This document shows positions 52,943-62,462 of a DNA stretch of 64,000 nt, piece after piece (position 1 is the stretch's first letter; each line of letters begins with the position of its first letter). A program made the position numbers and the translations under genes. Under the pieces are notes generated by a model that made no database searches, was not told where the DNA came from, and saw nothing but the letters and a program-made list of their open reading frames with translations. Source of the DNA: Altererythrobacter ishigakiensis (GTDB taxonomy: Bacteria; Pseudomonadota; Alphaproteobacteria; Sphingomonadales; Sphingomonadaceae); assembly GCF_001663155.1 (NCBI RefSeq), contig NZ_CP015963.1, positions 1 through 64,000 on the forward strand, read 5' to 3'.

Positions 52943-53725
52943 ATGAGCACACCAGACACCCAAGCGCCTGAGGGCATACCGGCTGCCACCGTCGTCATTT
53001 TCCGCAATGGGCCCGATGACGGTCCACCCGAAATATTGATGACGATCCGGTCGCGCGAAATGGTGTTCGCAGGCGGCATGGCAGTATTTCCCGGCGGTCG
53101 GGTTGATCCGGCTGATTTTGAGCTTGGTGCAATGATGGGTGGGCCGCTGGAGCCTGATGAAGCTGCGCATCAGATCGCTGTTGTTCGTGAAACTCTGGAA
53201 GAGACTGGCCTTGTCATCGGGTTATCCGGTGAAATCGACGCCAGCAAAGCGCAGGCTGCGCGCCACTTCCTCCAGGAAACAGGTGAGCTTGCGCCAGTGC
53301 TCGAGCATTTTGGGTGGGAATTGGACCTAGCACAGCTTACGCCGTTTGCGCGCTGGTATCCCAAGAACGAGCGTATCCCACGGGTTTATGACACGCGGTT
53401 CTACCTCGCCAATCTGGGCACGGGAGCGGTCGATATTGCAGCAGACTTGTCGGAGAACACGCATTTGTTCTGGACCAGCGCGCAAGGCGCATTGGACGCA
53501 GCAGAGAAGGGTGACATCAAGGTCATTTTTCCGACCCGCCGTAATCTGGAACGGCTCGCACTGTTCAGCACCTTCGAAGAGGCCAAGGCCCAGGCTGAGG
53601 CGATCCCCGTACGCACAATCACGCCGTTCATGGAAGATATGGAAGGCAAGACATGGCTCCAGATCGGCGAAGATCTCGGTTACCCCGTGACCGGAGAGCC
53701 GCTGGACAGCGTAATGCGGGGCTAA
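52943..53725 (+). CDS. NUDIX hydrolase (NUDT19-like)
   Basis: A 260-residue NUDIX-family hydrolase. FAGGMAVFPGGRVDPADFE leads to VVRETLEETGLVIGL, the RExxEExGU core of the NUDIX box; the leading Gly/Glu spacing is degenerate, as in NUDT7/8/19-type CoA diphosphatases. ATG at 52943 is chosen (52925 is possible); the ORF extends upstream to 52595, overlapping grxD, without coding-like support. Substrate unknown. Confidence 0.85.
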   Translation: MSTPDTQAPEGIPAATVVIFRNGPDDGPPEILMTIRSREMVFAGGMAVFPGGRVDPADFELGAMMGGPLEPDEAAHQIAVVRETLEETGLVIGLSGEIDASKAQAARHFLQETGELAPVLEHFGWELDLAQLTPFARWYPKNERIPRVYDTRFYLANLGTGAVDIAADLSENTHLFWTSAQGALDAAEKGDIKVIFPTRRNLERLALFSTFEEAKAQAEAIPVRTITPFMEDMEGKTWLQIGEDLGYPVTGEPLDSVMRG

Positions 53726-53749
53726 TCGACCATTGAACCATTAAATTTC

Positions 53750-53826
53750 TGGCGCGCCCGGCAGGACTCGAACCTGCTGCCTCAAGATTAGAAGTCTCGC
53801 GCTCTATCCAGATGAGCTACGGGCGC
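53750..53826 (-). tRNA. tRNA-Arg (anticodon TCT)
   Basis: On the minus strand a 77-nt tRNA: acceptor GCGCCCG/CGGGCGC, D-arm TAGCTCATCTGGATAGAGC, anticodon loop CTTCTAA with stem CGAGA/TCTTG, T-loop GGTTCGAGTCC, encoded CCA. Reads AGA. Confidence 0.96.
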
Positions 53827-53887
53827 GCGCCGAATTCGCCAATAGCGTGCTTTCGCATTGGTTCAAATGGCGTTAGGCCCTCAAAGC

Positions 53888-54634
53888 ATGGAAAAACCGT
53901 CTACGCCTGTCGCTACATCCGACGCGCCACAAAGCTTTCGCTATTACGATCTGGTGATGGCCGCCTTTGTTGCGATCTTGCTGCTATCCAACCTTATAGG
54001 CGCCAGCAAGCCGAGCTACATCCCGCTACCGGGCGGAGAGACGTGGATCTTTGGTGCAGGCGTCCTGTTCTTCCCGATCAGCTACATCATCGGCGACGTA
54101 TTGACCGAGGTCTACGGCTATGCGCGCGCGCGCCGGGTAATCTGGACGGGCTTTGCCGCACTGTTGTTCATGGCCTTCATGGCGTGGGTTGTGGTTTCGC
54201 TGCCTCCAGCAGACGGATGGCCATTCCAAAGCGATTATGAGAACGTCTTTGGCAATAGCTGGCGGATCGTACTTGCTTCGATGACCGCGTTCTGGGTCGG
54301 CGAGTTCGCCAATTCCTATGTGCTCGCAAAAATGAAGGTTTGGACTCAAGGCCGCTTCTTGTGGATGCGCACGATCGGGTCGACCGTGGTGGGTCAGGGT
54401 CTCGACAGCCTGATATTCTATCCGCTCGCGTTCTGGGGCATCGCTGGCTGGCCACCCGAAACACTGGTTCAAGTCGTCGTTTCGCAATGGCTGATCAAGA
54501 CCGCGTGGGAGGCGCTGCTGACGCCGTTCACCTATCTTGTGATCAATGCGCTGAAACGCCGTGAAGGGATCGATCTTTACGATACAGAGACGGATTTCTC
54601 ACCATTTGCGACTACTGAGAAAGGCGACGCCTAG
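53888..54634 (+). CDS. Queuosine precursor transporter (YhhQ family)
   Basis: A 248-residue membrane protein of the YhhQ/QueT VUT family importing queuine-type precursors. Family core: FGAGVLFFPISYIIGDVLTEVYGYARARRVIW and FWVGEFANSYVLAKMKV, plus about six helices. ATG at 53888 is selected; TTG 53858 and ATG 53867 are alternatives. Converges on ppx with 3 nt between stop codons. Confidence 0.9.
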   Translation: MEKPSTPVATSDAPQSFRYYDLVMAAFVAILLLSNLIGASKPSYIPLPGGETWIFGAGVLFFPISYIIGDVLTEVYGYARARRVIWTGFAALLFMAFMAWVVVSLPPADGWPFQSDYENVFGNSWRIVLASMTAFWVGEFANSYVLAKMKVWTQGRFLWMRTIGSTVVGQGLDSLIFYPLAFWGIAGWPPETLVQVVVSQWLIKTAWEALLTPFTYLVINALKRREGIDLYDTETDFSPFATTEKGDA

Positions 54635-54637
54635 CGT

Positions 54638-56200
54638 CTATTGCGCCGCGTCGAGCAAATCATCCGGTTCACTCTCCCACACTGCGTCCTCCGGCACGAT
54701 TTCGACAACCGGCTCCAGATTGAACCGGTCTGACAACAGTTTGAGATCTTTCTCGACCGGCACGCCGTAAAGATCTTGATGACTTTCCTGCAGACGAAGG
54801 ATCAAGCGATCTTCGTCGCGTAGCAGACGGCTGATCTGAAATGATTTGGGCGCACGCGCACCTATCCGGCGAGCCAAGCGAATGCCGAGGCCCCAATTGA
54901 TCGCTTCGTCGAGCGCTTCAGGTGGTGCAAGCTTCTTTAGCTCTCTGGGTAGATCCAGCACATTGCCATTCGCTGAAAGCGTCGCGGCCATCATCGCTCG
55001 TCCTTCAGCGTCAAGCGCCAGCCAACGTTTGTGAAGTGCCCAGTCCATCCCAATATTGAGCCGCAGATTGGGTTCAATCTGCATTCCAGCCAGCGCCAGC
55101 ATGGTCGCTGCCAAGCGTACCCGTTCGCTTCCTGTATCTCCGGTAGGCACGGCTGCAGAAGTCCATCCCGCGATACGAGTTGCCAACTGTGGTGGTGCGC
55201 CGCGCGAAGCCGCGAAATGCGAAACGCCGGCCAACAGCGGGTCTTGCGCGCGCTTGTGATCCTCTAGGCGAGAATAGAGCAGCCCTTCCCGAAGCCCCCA
55301 GGATGAGAAGACAACTGTTTCTGGTTCGAGCGTGCGCAAGAGCGATTGAAGCAAAACAGCTGCATCGGGAAGGATCGCTGCGCGCATCGAGGTAAGCCGC
55401 GGGATTTGCTTAAGCTTGTCAACATCTTCCTGTGCAAGCTTACGGGCCAGCGACAGCACTTCCTTTCGCGTAAGTTCCAAGGCATGCGGGTCAGTAAGCG
55501 GGAATTTCTGAATATGCATGGCGTAAACTGCCATTGCACGCCATGTTCCGCCCACCAAATAAAGCGGTCCAGTCATCGCGTTGCTCCAACCACTGGCTTT
55601 GAGCTTTTTGGAGAGACGCTGACGCATTGGGAGCACCCCCTCATCGCCCTCCTCGCGGTATTCGCGCAATCGCAATGTGCCGAGCGGGAAGGTAGTTGCG
55701 CCTTCGCTCTCGCCATCAAGAATACGGACCAGTTCGAGACTTCCCCCGCCAAGGTCAGCAACGCAGCCTGCTGCCCCGGGAAAGGCGCCGATCACACCCT
55801 GAGCGCTGACTTTTGCCTCTTCTTCGCCAGCAAGCAGTCGCGGTTCAAACCCCAGTTCTCGCACCATTCCAAGGAACTCGGGTCCGTTTTCCGCATCGCG
55901 GGAGGCCGCGGTAGCGACCGTTTCAACGTCCTCAACGCCGAGCTCGCGCAAAAGCAGAGCGAACCTCTTGAGCCCGCGCATGGCAAGATCGATCGAGTCC
56001 TGCGGCAATCTGCCCGTTGAGTTGATCTCGCGGCCCAACTGCGCGACCACTTTTTCATTAAGCAAGGTTGTAGGCGCACGCATTGTGCCGCCATAGACAA
56101 CCATACGCACGGTGTTTGAACCGATGTCGATAATCGCACGCTCAGCGGTACTGCCAGAGAAACTGCCGGCACGGTCCCGCCGTTTGCGTGGCAAGTTCAC
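54638..56200 (-). CDS. ppx: Exopolyphosphatase (Ppx/GppA family)
   Basis: A 520-residue ASKHA-fold phosphatase hydrolysing polyphosphate or pppGpp. Phosphate loops IDIGSNTVRMVVYGG and GCVADLGGGSLELVRI; the C-terminal domain (about 310-520) resembles the HD-like Ppx tail. Its start overlaps ppk1 by 4 nt, so the two opposing activities are in one operon. Confidence 0.93.
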   Translation of the reverse strand: MNLPRKRRDRAGSFSGSTAERAIIDIGSNTVRMVVYGGTMRAPTTLLNEKVVAQLGREINSTGRLPQDSIDLAMRGLKRFALLLRELGVEDVETVATAASRDAENGPEFLGMVRELGFEPRLLAGEEEAKVSAQGVIGAFPGAAGCVADLGGGSLELVRILDGESEGATTFPLGTLRLREYREEGDEGVLPMRQRLSKKLKASGWSNAMTGPLYLVGGTWRAMAVYAMHIQKFPLTDPHALELTRKEVLSLARKLAQEDVDKLKQIPRLTSMRAAILPDAAVLLQSLLRTLEPETVVFSSWGLREGLLYSRLEDHKRAQDPLLAGVSHFAASRGAPPQLATRIAGWTSAAVPTGDTGSERVRLAATMLALAGMQIEPNLRLNIGMDWALHKRWLALDAEGRAMMAATLSANGNVLDLPRELKKLAPPEALDEAINWGLGIRLARRIGARAPKSFQISRLLRDEDRLILRLQESHQDLYGVPVEKDLKLLSDRFNLEPVVEIVPEDAVWESEPDDLLDAAQ

Positions 56201-58350
56201 GCCTCACGCCCTTTGCGCAAGGAAAGCTTCGGCACAGCGTCAGGGTCAAGCGCGTCACCACGCCCGGAAAGAGATGGGTTGGTCATGAAATAGTGATGAC
56301 AATTAAATAGCTTATCACTTAATCCAGCCCGCTGGTAGTGACCATCTTCGCCAAGCAGCCAGCTCTGTTCGTTGTCCAACATATTCGCGAGCAAGACCTG
56401 TTGAAGTACCTGATCATGCACTGTCCGATTACGTATCGGAATCAGCGTCTCCACCCGACGATCCAGGTTGCGTTCCATAAGATCTGCCGAAGAAATATAT
56501 AGCTTTGCTTCTCCGCTGGGCATTGGATGCCCATTGGCGAAGGCATAAATCCGGCCGTGTTCAAGGAAACGCCCGATGATCGATTTGACTCGGATGTTCT
56601 CACTTACGCCACGGATGCCGGGGCGCAGACAGCAAATGCCACGCACGACCAAATCAATCTCGACACCAGCTTGGCTTGCTTCATAAAGCTTGTCGATCAT
56701 CTGCTGGTCGGTGATCTGATTGCACTTACCCCAAATCGCCGCAGGCTTGCCTTCGCGCGCATTCGCGATTTCGGCATCAATCTCCGCGTAAAGGTGATCT
56801 CGCAACTGGATCGGTGAAATGATCAGCGCTTCCGTGCTACGCGGCTCGACATAACCACTGACGAAGTTGAACAGCTTGGCGGCATCACGGCCAAATTCGG
56901 GCGCGGCTGTAAAGAAGCTCAGATCAGTGTAAGTGCGTGTTGTGACAGGGTGATAATTCCCAGTGCCAAAGTGGCAATAGGTGCGGAACCCCTCTTCCTC
57001 GCGCCGCACCACCATCGCCACCTTTGCGTGCGTTTTCCAGTCAACAAAGCCATAGATGACCTGCACACCGGCGCGCTCAAGCTTGCTGGCCCACATCAGG
57101 TTCTGCTCTTCGTCGAACCGGGCCTTGATCTCGACAACGGCGGTGACAGACTTGCCTTCCTCAGCAGCAGCAATCAGCGCGCTGATAATCGCGGATTGAT
57201 TACCCGCACGATAAAGCGTCTGCTTGATCGCCACCACGTCAGGGTCCGCCGCGGCCTGACGGATGAAATCGACCACCACTTCAAAACTTTCGTAAGGGTG
57301 ATGAATGATGATGTCTTTCTCACGGATCGCAGCGAAGCAGTCGCCATCATGCTCACGTATCCGTTCCGGGTAGCGGGGATTATAGCTTTCAAATTTCAGC
57401 TCTGGCCGGTCAGCAGCGACGATTTCGCTCAATGCGCTCATCCCGATAATGCCATCGGTCTTCATAACCATCGCGTCGGAAACGCCCAGCTGCTCCAGCA
57501 GCACTTGCTCTGCAATCGGGTCGAAGTCCTCTTCCAATTCAAGCTGGATAACGCGGCCCCTGCGGCGGCGTTGGATCGCGCTGCGGAACGTGCGGACCAG
57601 ATCCTCGGCCTCCTCTTCGATCTCGATATCGCTGTCACGAAGCACCCGGAAAAGCCCGTCACCTTCAATCTTGAAGCCGGGAAAAACATGATCTGCGAAG
57701 CGGCAGATCAAACTGGCGACAGAGATATACAGCGCTTCGTCACCCGGGACGCGGACAAAACGCGGCATGGCTGGCGGGATCAGGATCATCTCGATGACCT
57801 GTTCCTGATCGGCCTCTCGCGTCAGCGTGAACAGCAAGCCAAGCCCGCCGTTGTTCACAAAAGGAAATGGATGCGCCGGATCAAGAGCTTGCGGTGTTAT
57901 GACCGGCAAGATCTCCTCAAGGAAATGCTCCTCCAGCCAGCCGATTGCTTCGGGCTTGATGCGGTGTTCATCCGCGACATGGATACCGGAATAAGAAAGT
58001 TGATCGTGAAGTTCGCGCCAGATCTCTTCTTGCGTCAGCGATAACCGTGCAACACGTTCGCGCACAGCGGCAAGCTGCTGTGCTGGTGTGCTACCATCGA
58101 TTGAAAGCCGCTCAATCCCGCGCTGGACCTGTCCCGCAAGGCCAGCGACGCGGATCATGACGAACTCATCCAGATTGCTGCCTGAAATCGCCAGAAACCT
58201 TAGTCGCTCCAGCAGGGGATAGTTTGCGTTCCTTGCCTCTGCCAGAACGCGCTCATTGAACGCAAGCCAGCTTAGCTCGCGGTTGAAATAGGGTATTTCG
58301 CTCGGGCTCGCCGCAAGATTGTCGTTAAAGCTGATCGGATTGCTGGCCAT
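56197..58350 (-). CDS. ppk1: Polyphosphate kinase 1
   Basis: A 717-residue polyphosphate kinase. RELSWLAFNERVLAEA begins the N domain; the catalytic His lies in TYCHFGTGNYHPVTTRTYTD and the second conserved segment is RFLEHGRIYAFANG. C-terminal regions include ETLIPIRNRTVHDQVLQQVL. First gene of ppk1-ppx. Confidence 0.96.
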   Translation of the reverse strand: MASNPISFNDNLAASPSEIPYFNRELSWLAFNERVLAEARNANYPLLERLRFLAISGSNLDEFVMIRVAGLAGQVQRGIERLSIDGSTPAQQLAAVRERVARLSLTQEEIWRELHDQLSYSGIHVADEHRIKPEAIGWLEEHFLEEILPVITPQALDPAHPFPFVNNGGLGLLFTLTREADQEQVIEMILIPPAMPRFVRVPGDEALYISVASLICRFADHVFPGFKIEGDGLFRVLRDSDIEIEEEAEDLVRTFRSAIQRRRRGRVIQLELEEDFDPIAEQVLLEQLGVSDAMVMKTDGIIGMSALSEIVAADRPELKFESYNPRYPERIREHDGDCFAAIREKDIIIHHPYESFEVVVDFIRQAAADPDVVAIKQTLYRAGNQSAIISALIAAAEEGKSVTAVVEIKARFDEEQNLMWASKLERAGVQVIYGFVDWKTHAKVAMVVRREEEGFRTYCHFGTGNYHPVTTRTYTDLSFFTAAPEFGRDAAKLFNFVSGYVEPRSTEALIISPIQLRDHLYAEIDAEIANAREGKPAAIWGKCNQITDQQMIDKLYEASQAGVEIDLVVRGICCLRPGIRGVSENIRVKSIIGRFLEHGRIYAFANGHPMPSGEAKLYISSADLMERNLDRRVETLIPIRNRTVHDQVLQQVLLANMLDNEQSWLLGEDGHYQRAGLSDKLFNCHHYFMTNPSLSGRGDALDPDAVPKLSLRKGREA

Positions 58351-58393
58351 GATAGAGTTATCCTAACTCGCGGCATCGATAATGTCGAAAAAT

Positions 58394-59395
58394 TCAGAGT
58401 AGCGTCGCGCTTTCTGCAATTTCGGTTATCCCACGCTTGCCGCTGCCATCGCGCCCAAGTTGAACGATCACGTCGATCACAGAGGCCGCATAAGCAATCG
58501 TATCGCTGCGCGTCAGGCCAATCCCAGTTTGCATGACCATCAAAGCCAGTTGCTCAAGCGCGCCGCGTAGACTGTTGGCATGAATCGTCGAGAAGCTACC
58601 CGGGTGACCGGTGTTTATCGCGCGAAGGAAGCTGACACTCTCCGCCCCACGCAACTCACCCAGAACGATGCGGTCAGGGCGCAACCGTAACGCTGCTTGC
58701 AGCAGTTCGTTGGCGCTTACTTTGGCTTCGCCCAGTTCGCCCTTGACCGCCACCAAGCCTACGCCATTTTCGCCAGGTAGTTTCAACTCTGGCGTATCTT
58801 CGACCAAAACCACGCGCTCCTGGCGCGGAATTTCCTGAAGCATGGCATTCAAAAAGGTGGTTTTGCCGGTGCTCGTACCGCCTGAGATCAGGATGGTGCG
58901 GCGCTGGCGGATGGCTTCACGCAGATAGGCAATCGGCTCAGCCTGCGGGTCAGGCATTTGCGGTGGCACAGGCTTTGAGAGCGGCCCTGCATCATAGGCA
59001 TCCAGCGGCAAGTCCAAGCGGCGGTGACGGCGGATCGCCATCGTCCAATGCTTGCGCGCTGCAGGCGGCCCGCAAAACTGGATCCGCGCGCCATCTGGCA
59101 GCGTGGCACCCAGCAATGGATGTTCACGGTTGATGCCCTGATGACTAACGCGGGCGACCTGTTCAGCCAGCCGCTGGACCAGCGAATCGTCGATGTCTGG
59201 TGTTTCGATGCGCTGCATACCCGGATTGGCAGCATCCTCGATCCATACTTCGCCCGGCTTGTTGACCATAATTTCTGTGACTGTGTCGCGGTCAAGCCAT
59301 TGGCGCAACGGTGCCAAGTAGGCCTCTAAATAGACGCTGCGCTCGCTTGCTGGAACTGGCGGTTCACTGGTCAAAGGGTGGACTTCAGCGCTCAT
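58394..59395 (-). CDS. virB11: VirB11 family type IV secretion ATPase
   Basis: A 333-residue hexameric traffic ATPase. Walker A ISGGTSTGKTTFLNAML, the Asp box VVLVEDTPELKL, RPDRIVLGELRGAE and the His box GHPGSFSTIHANS. Starts 3 nt after virB10. It is the last gene of the cluster in transcriptional order. Confidence 0.95.
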   Translation of the reverse strand: MSAEVHPLTSEPPVPASERSVYLEAYLAPLRQWLDRDTVTEIMVNKPGEVWIEDAANPGMQRIETPDIDDSLVQRLAEQVARVSHQGINREHPLLGATLPDGARIQFCGPPAARKHWTMAIRRHRRLDLPLDAYDAGPLSKPVPPQMPDPQAEPIAYLREAIRQRRTILISGGTSTGKTTFLNAMLQEIPRQERVVLVEDTPELKLPGENGVGLVAVKGELGEAKVSANELLQAALRLRPDRIVLGELRGAESVSFLRAINTGHPGSFSTIHANSLRGALEQLALMVMQTGIGLTRSDTIAYAASVIDVIVQLGRDGSGKRGITEIAESATLL

Positions 59396-59398
59396 GTC

Positions 59399-60472
59399 TC
59401 AGTTTCGGACCTGAGAAAAATCAAGATCGCGCGAAGTGAAAACACGAATGGGTTCCCCTTGCCGCACGCGCACTGTGGGGCCGATCTGTCCGTCTTGCTC
59501 GATTGCGGCCGCTGCGGCTGAACTTCCTCCGCCAAGCACCACCGACGCGCCGCCTGAGGCAATCGCTGTCAGTCCGTCGACAACCGAAAGCAGCAGCGCG
59601 GAGCCGAACCGGCGGAAGAAATTCGAATTAACATCGCCTTCTAACCCGGTCGTACCGTCAAACCCAACGGCGGGCGAAGCGAGATTGACTGATGCGCCGT
59701 CCGGGCGGATCAAGCGTGTCCAAATGACAAAGGCGCGCTTCTGGCCGCCTTGCAGCCCTGATTGATATTGCCCGACGAGCCGCGAAGAGCGAGGCACCAG
59801 GATACGTGTGCCGTCAAAACTGCGTACATCCTCGCTTACAACCGCCCGGACAAATCCCGGAACATCTGTGTCGATCGCGGTCTCAAGAATCGCAGGGATC
59901 AAGGTGCCTTGCGTGACGGTTGTTGAAGGGTTGGTCATTGGCGTTGCTTGCGCAGGTGCGCCGCCCACGCCGCCAATCCGGCTTGCGAATTCCTCCGCCG
60001 ATGTCCGCGCCGTGGCCGAAGCGGAAGCAGGAGTAGTAACTGCTTCAGCAGCTGCGGCCTCCAGCGGCTGGCCTTGCGCGCTGGCGTCAAAGACCATGGT
60101 CGGACTGGAATAGGGATTGGTTGTTGGCGCGGTGACCGCCGCTCCGCTTTCGTCAATTGGTTCCGGCACTATGAACGGTGGCGGGGCTGCTTGCACAGGT
60201 TCAGGTTCGGGCACCTCTGCTGGAGCGACCGGCACTTGCGCGGGTTCAGACGACAATACTGGCAGTTCTTCAACTTGAGCCGCAGTCATCGCCCAATAGG
60301 CAACCAGCCCCAGTCCGGCCACAATCGCGAAGCCAGCCGTTAGCCCAAGTACATCTGACTTGCCTTGTTGGTGCGCAACAGCCGGATAGGCCGTACGGCT
60401 TGCCAGATCGATGATTTCTGCCGATTCCTGATCACGCGGATCATTGTCTGAAGTCTTGCCAGCCAACCGCAT
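59399..60472 (-). CDS. virB10: VirB10/TrbI family protein
   Basis: A 357-residue inner-membrane-to-outer-membrane core protein. Cytoplasmic N-terminus, helix about 43-64 (VLGLTAGFAIVAGLGLVAYW), Pro-rich region (about 75-115), then the conserved C-terminal beta domain with LIPAILETAIDTDVPGFVRAVVSEDVRSFDG and RLVGQYQSGLQGGQKRAFV. Start: ATG at 60472, overlapping the virB9 stop by one nucleotide, preferred to TTG at 60475. Confidence 0.94.
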   Translation of the reverse strand: MRLAGKTSDNDPRDQESAEIIDLASRTAYPAVAHQQGKSDVLGLTAGFAIVAGLGLVAYWAMTAAQVEELPVLSSEPAQVPVAPAEVPEPEPVQAAPPPFIVPEPIDESGAAVTAPTTNPYSSPTMVFDASAQGQPLEAAAAEAVTTPASASATARTSAEEFASRIGGVGGAPAQATPMTNPSTTVTQGTLIPAILETAIDTDVPGFVRAVVSEDVRSFDGTRILVPRSSRLVGQYQSGLQGGQKRAFVIWTRLIRPDGASVNLASPAVGFDGTTGLEGDVNSNFFRRFGSALLLSVVDGLTAIASGGASVVLGGGSSAAAAAIEQDGQIGPTVRVRQGEPIRVFTSRDLDFSQVRN

Positions 60473-61281
60473 CAATTATTCTCCTGCGCTTCAGCTTCAA
60501 CTCGCGCCAGCGCGGCGTCGTCACGCAATGGCGGCGATGGCCGAACCGGCCCGTTGTTGATCAAAAGAGCGGATTCGTCACCATGCCTTAGCACGATCTG
60601 GCGTGGTACCGCCTGAACTACGATTGTCTCACCGCGCACGGTGAAATTCACCGGCCCTTCGGTCCCCTCTGAATCCGTGATCAGAATGGCAGGAACTGCG
60701 CGGTCAGATGGCCAGCTAAGGAACGTTGCACGGCCATCATCATAGGCGCGCACCGGGTGCAGGCTGGCATCGCCCCGCTTTTCCCAGGCGAAATTCAAGC
60801 TAGCGGGATCCAGTACAGCAAAGGGGTCATTCGCAGCGGCCATCTCACTGGCATTCGCTTCGCGACGCGCCTCCAGTTCAGCAGCGGCAGCTTTGGCCGC
60901 CTCCAACTCTGGATAGCGAAAGCTCATGACGTAGACGGGTTGGTTGCGCGGGTTGGCAACCAGATCGAACAGGTACGTCCGCTGGCTTGTAACAACGGTA
61001 AGATTGGTCACTGCATTGTCGGCAAGCGGCTTCACGAACAGCAGGTTCGCCCGCTTGTTCGGGGTGACCTGCCAGCTTTGCGAATCCCCGATCGCGACAT
61101 TCTCGATCACTTCGTCTTCAGCGAACATGATCGTTGCCTGGACGCGTGCCTTGCCATTGATGCGCACGACTTGTGACGGGTTATATTCCAATTCAATCAA
61201 GCGCGGGTCGCCAGCAACAGCCGGGGTCGATACCAACGATGCAGTTGCAAGGGCGAGCGCAAATGCGGCTGCGCGGATCAT
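60472..61281 (-). CDS. virB9: VirB9/TrbG family protein
   Basis: A 269-residue outer-membrane core-complex protein with signal peptide (LVSTPAVAGDPR). VIENVAIGDSQSWQVTPNKRANLLFVKPL begins the N domain and the C-terminal half from GDASLHPVRAYDDGRATFLSW is the VirB7-binding domain. Overlaps virB6 by 4 nt. Confidence 0.93.
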   Translation of the reverse strand: MIRAAAFALALATASLVSTPAVAGDPRLIELEYNPSQVVRINGKARVQATIMFAEDEVIENVAIGDSQSWQVTPNKRANLLFVKPLADNAVTNLTVVTSQRTYLFDLVANPRNQPVYVMSFRYPELEAAKAAAAELEARREANASEMAAANDPFAVLDPASLNFAWEKRGDASLHPVRAYDDGRATFLSWPSDRAVPAILITDSEGTEGPVNFTVRGETIVVQAVPRQIVLRHGDESALLINNGPVRPSPPLRDDAALARVEAEAQENN

Positions 61282-62462
61282 GACAGAGTCTCCGATTTGC
61301 GCGCTAAAGCACGCGCTTGCACAGGACGGAACCGGCTTCCGATCCCGTGTGTACGTGATGTGGATTGACCATTGTTCTTTGATGCGGATGCATCACCGCC
61401 AGACGTCGCGTAGACGCGGGTTTCACGAACGCGCGATGCACCGCCAGAACTGTTGCCGCCTTCCTTCGAGGCGTTAGTCAAAGTGGCAGCGGCCACATCG
61501 ACACGGCGCGCGCCAGCGGCTGTTGCTGCGATAGTGGCATTGCGTGCCTCTGCAACGCGAGCGGAAGTCTGTTGAGCAGCACTAAATGCACCAGCGTCTA
61601 CCGTATCGCTCTGTTGAACCAGACCGAATACCCGCCAGCCAGCCACCATGGTCGCGGCCACTTTGAGCACCATCAGCATCAAAGCCACATGGACTGCACC
61701 GATCAGGAAGAATGCCATCGCGGCTTGTGGATCGACTTGCCCCGGTATGGCCACCAGCGCGGACAGCACAGGCACAGCCAGCTCCAGCATGATGGACCCC
61801 CCCAGAACAGCAAAGAGAGGGACCAGCGCCAGCATGACGAGACCCTTCAGCCATCCAGTGAAGAGACCGCGCGTGCCATTGAACAAAGCCATCACAACGA
61901 ACGCGGGCCCGATTGCCACAAGCAACGCCAATGCAATCTTTGATGTCGCCAAAACACCCACTGTGCCCAGCAGCAGCAGAACCGCTCCCAACCACATCAA
62001 ACCCGGCGGCGAGAATGCTTCAAAGTTCTCCTGACCCTGGCTCGCTTGCTGCACAGCTTCGAATACCACGTCCAGCTTTTGCCCGAATACCAGAGTAGCC
62101 GGGCCATCGCTGCCAGTGAGTACTCTGCCTAGCCATTCCGGCCCCCATACAATGATGTTCCAGACGACACCTTGGTAAGCGACCCAGCTTGTCGCAAAGG
62201 TAAGAACAAGGCCCAAGGTCATCATGCGCGGAACAAGCGCCCGAACACTCAAGCTTGAGCGGCCAAGCATCAAGCTGATCCCGAAGAAGGCCACGTAGAA
62301 CGTCAGCAGAATGATAAGGGTTGTTTGCAAAGCGCCACCGGGCGCGAACAAACTGCTGAACATGCCGGCTGCGCCTTGCTGAGCCATGCACTCAACGGCT
62401 TGCAAGGCCGCGGCAATGCCGCCACCCATGCCTTCAAGTGCAGTGTCGCAAACACCCGCCAT
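61278..62462 (-). CDS. virB6: VirB6/TrbL family protein
   Basis: A 394-residue polytopic inner-membrane protein with about six helices (residues about 45-280), ending in an Ala/Ser-rich cytoplasmic tail. The central KIALALLVAIGPAFVVMALF and GWLKGLVMLALVPLFAV regions are typical of VirB6. It directly adjoins virB9; VirB8 is not encoded between them. Overlaps virB4 by one nucleotide. Confidence 0.88.
   Translation of the reverse strand: MAGVCDTALEGMGGGIAAALQAVECMAQQGAAGMFSSLFAPGGALQTTLIILLTFYVAFFGISLMLGRSSLSVRALVPRMMTLGLVLTFATSWVAYQGVVWNIIVWGPEWLGRVLTGSDGPATLVFGQKLDVVFEAVQQASQGQENFEAFSPPGLMWLGAVLLLLGTVGVLATSKIALALLVAIGPAFVVMALFNGTRGLFTGWLKGLVMLALVPLFAVLGGSIMLELAVPVLSALVAIPGQVDPQAAMAFFLIGAVHVALMLMVLKVAATMVAGWRVFGLVQQSDTVDAGAFSAAQQTSARVAEARNATIAATAAGARRVDVAAATLTNASKEGGNSSGGASRVRETRVYATSGGDASASKNNGQSTSRTHGIGSRFRPVQARALARKSETLS

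Noticed and set aside
56950..58044. A 364-codon plus-strand ORF opposite ppk1
   Set aside because: It runs antisense to a clearly conserved polyphosphate kinase and its composition (His/Arg/Asp-rich) is what an antisense frame of high-GC coding DNA gives; no motif recognised.
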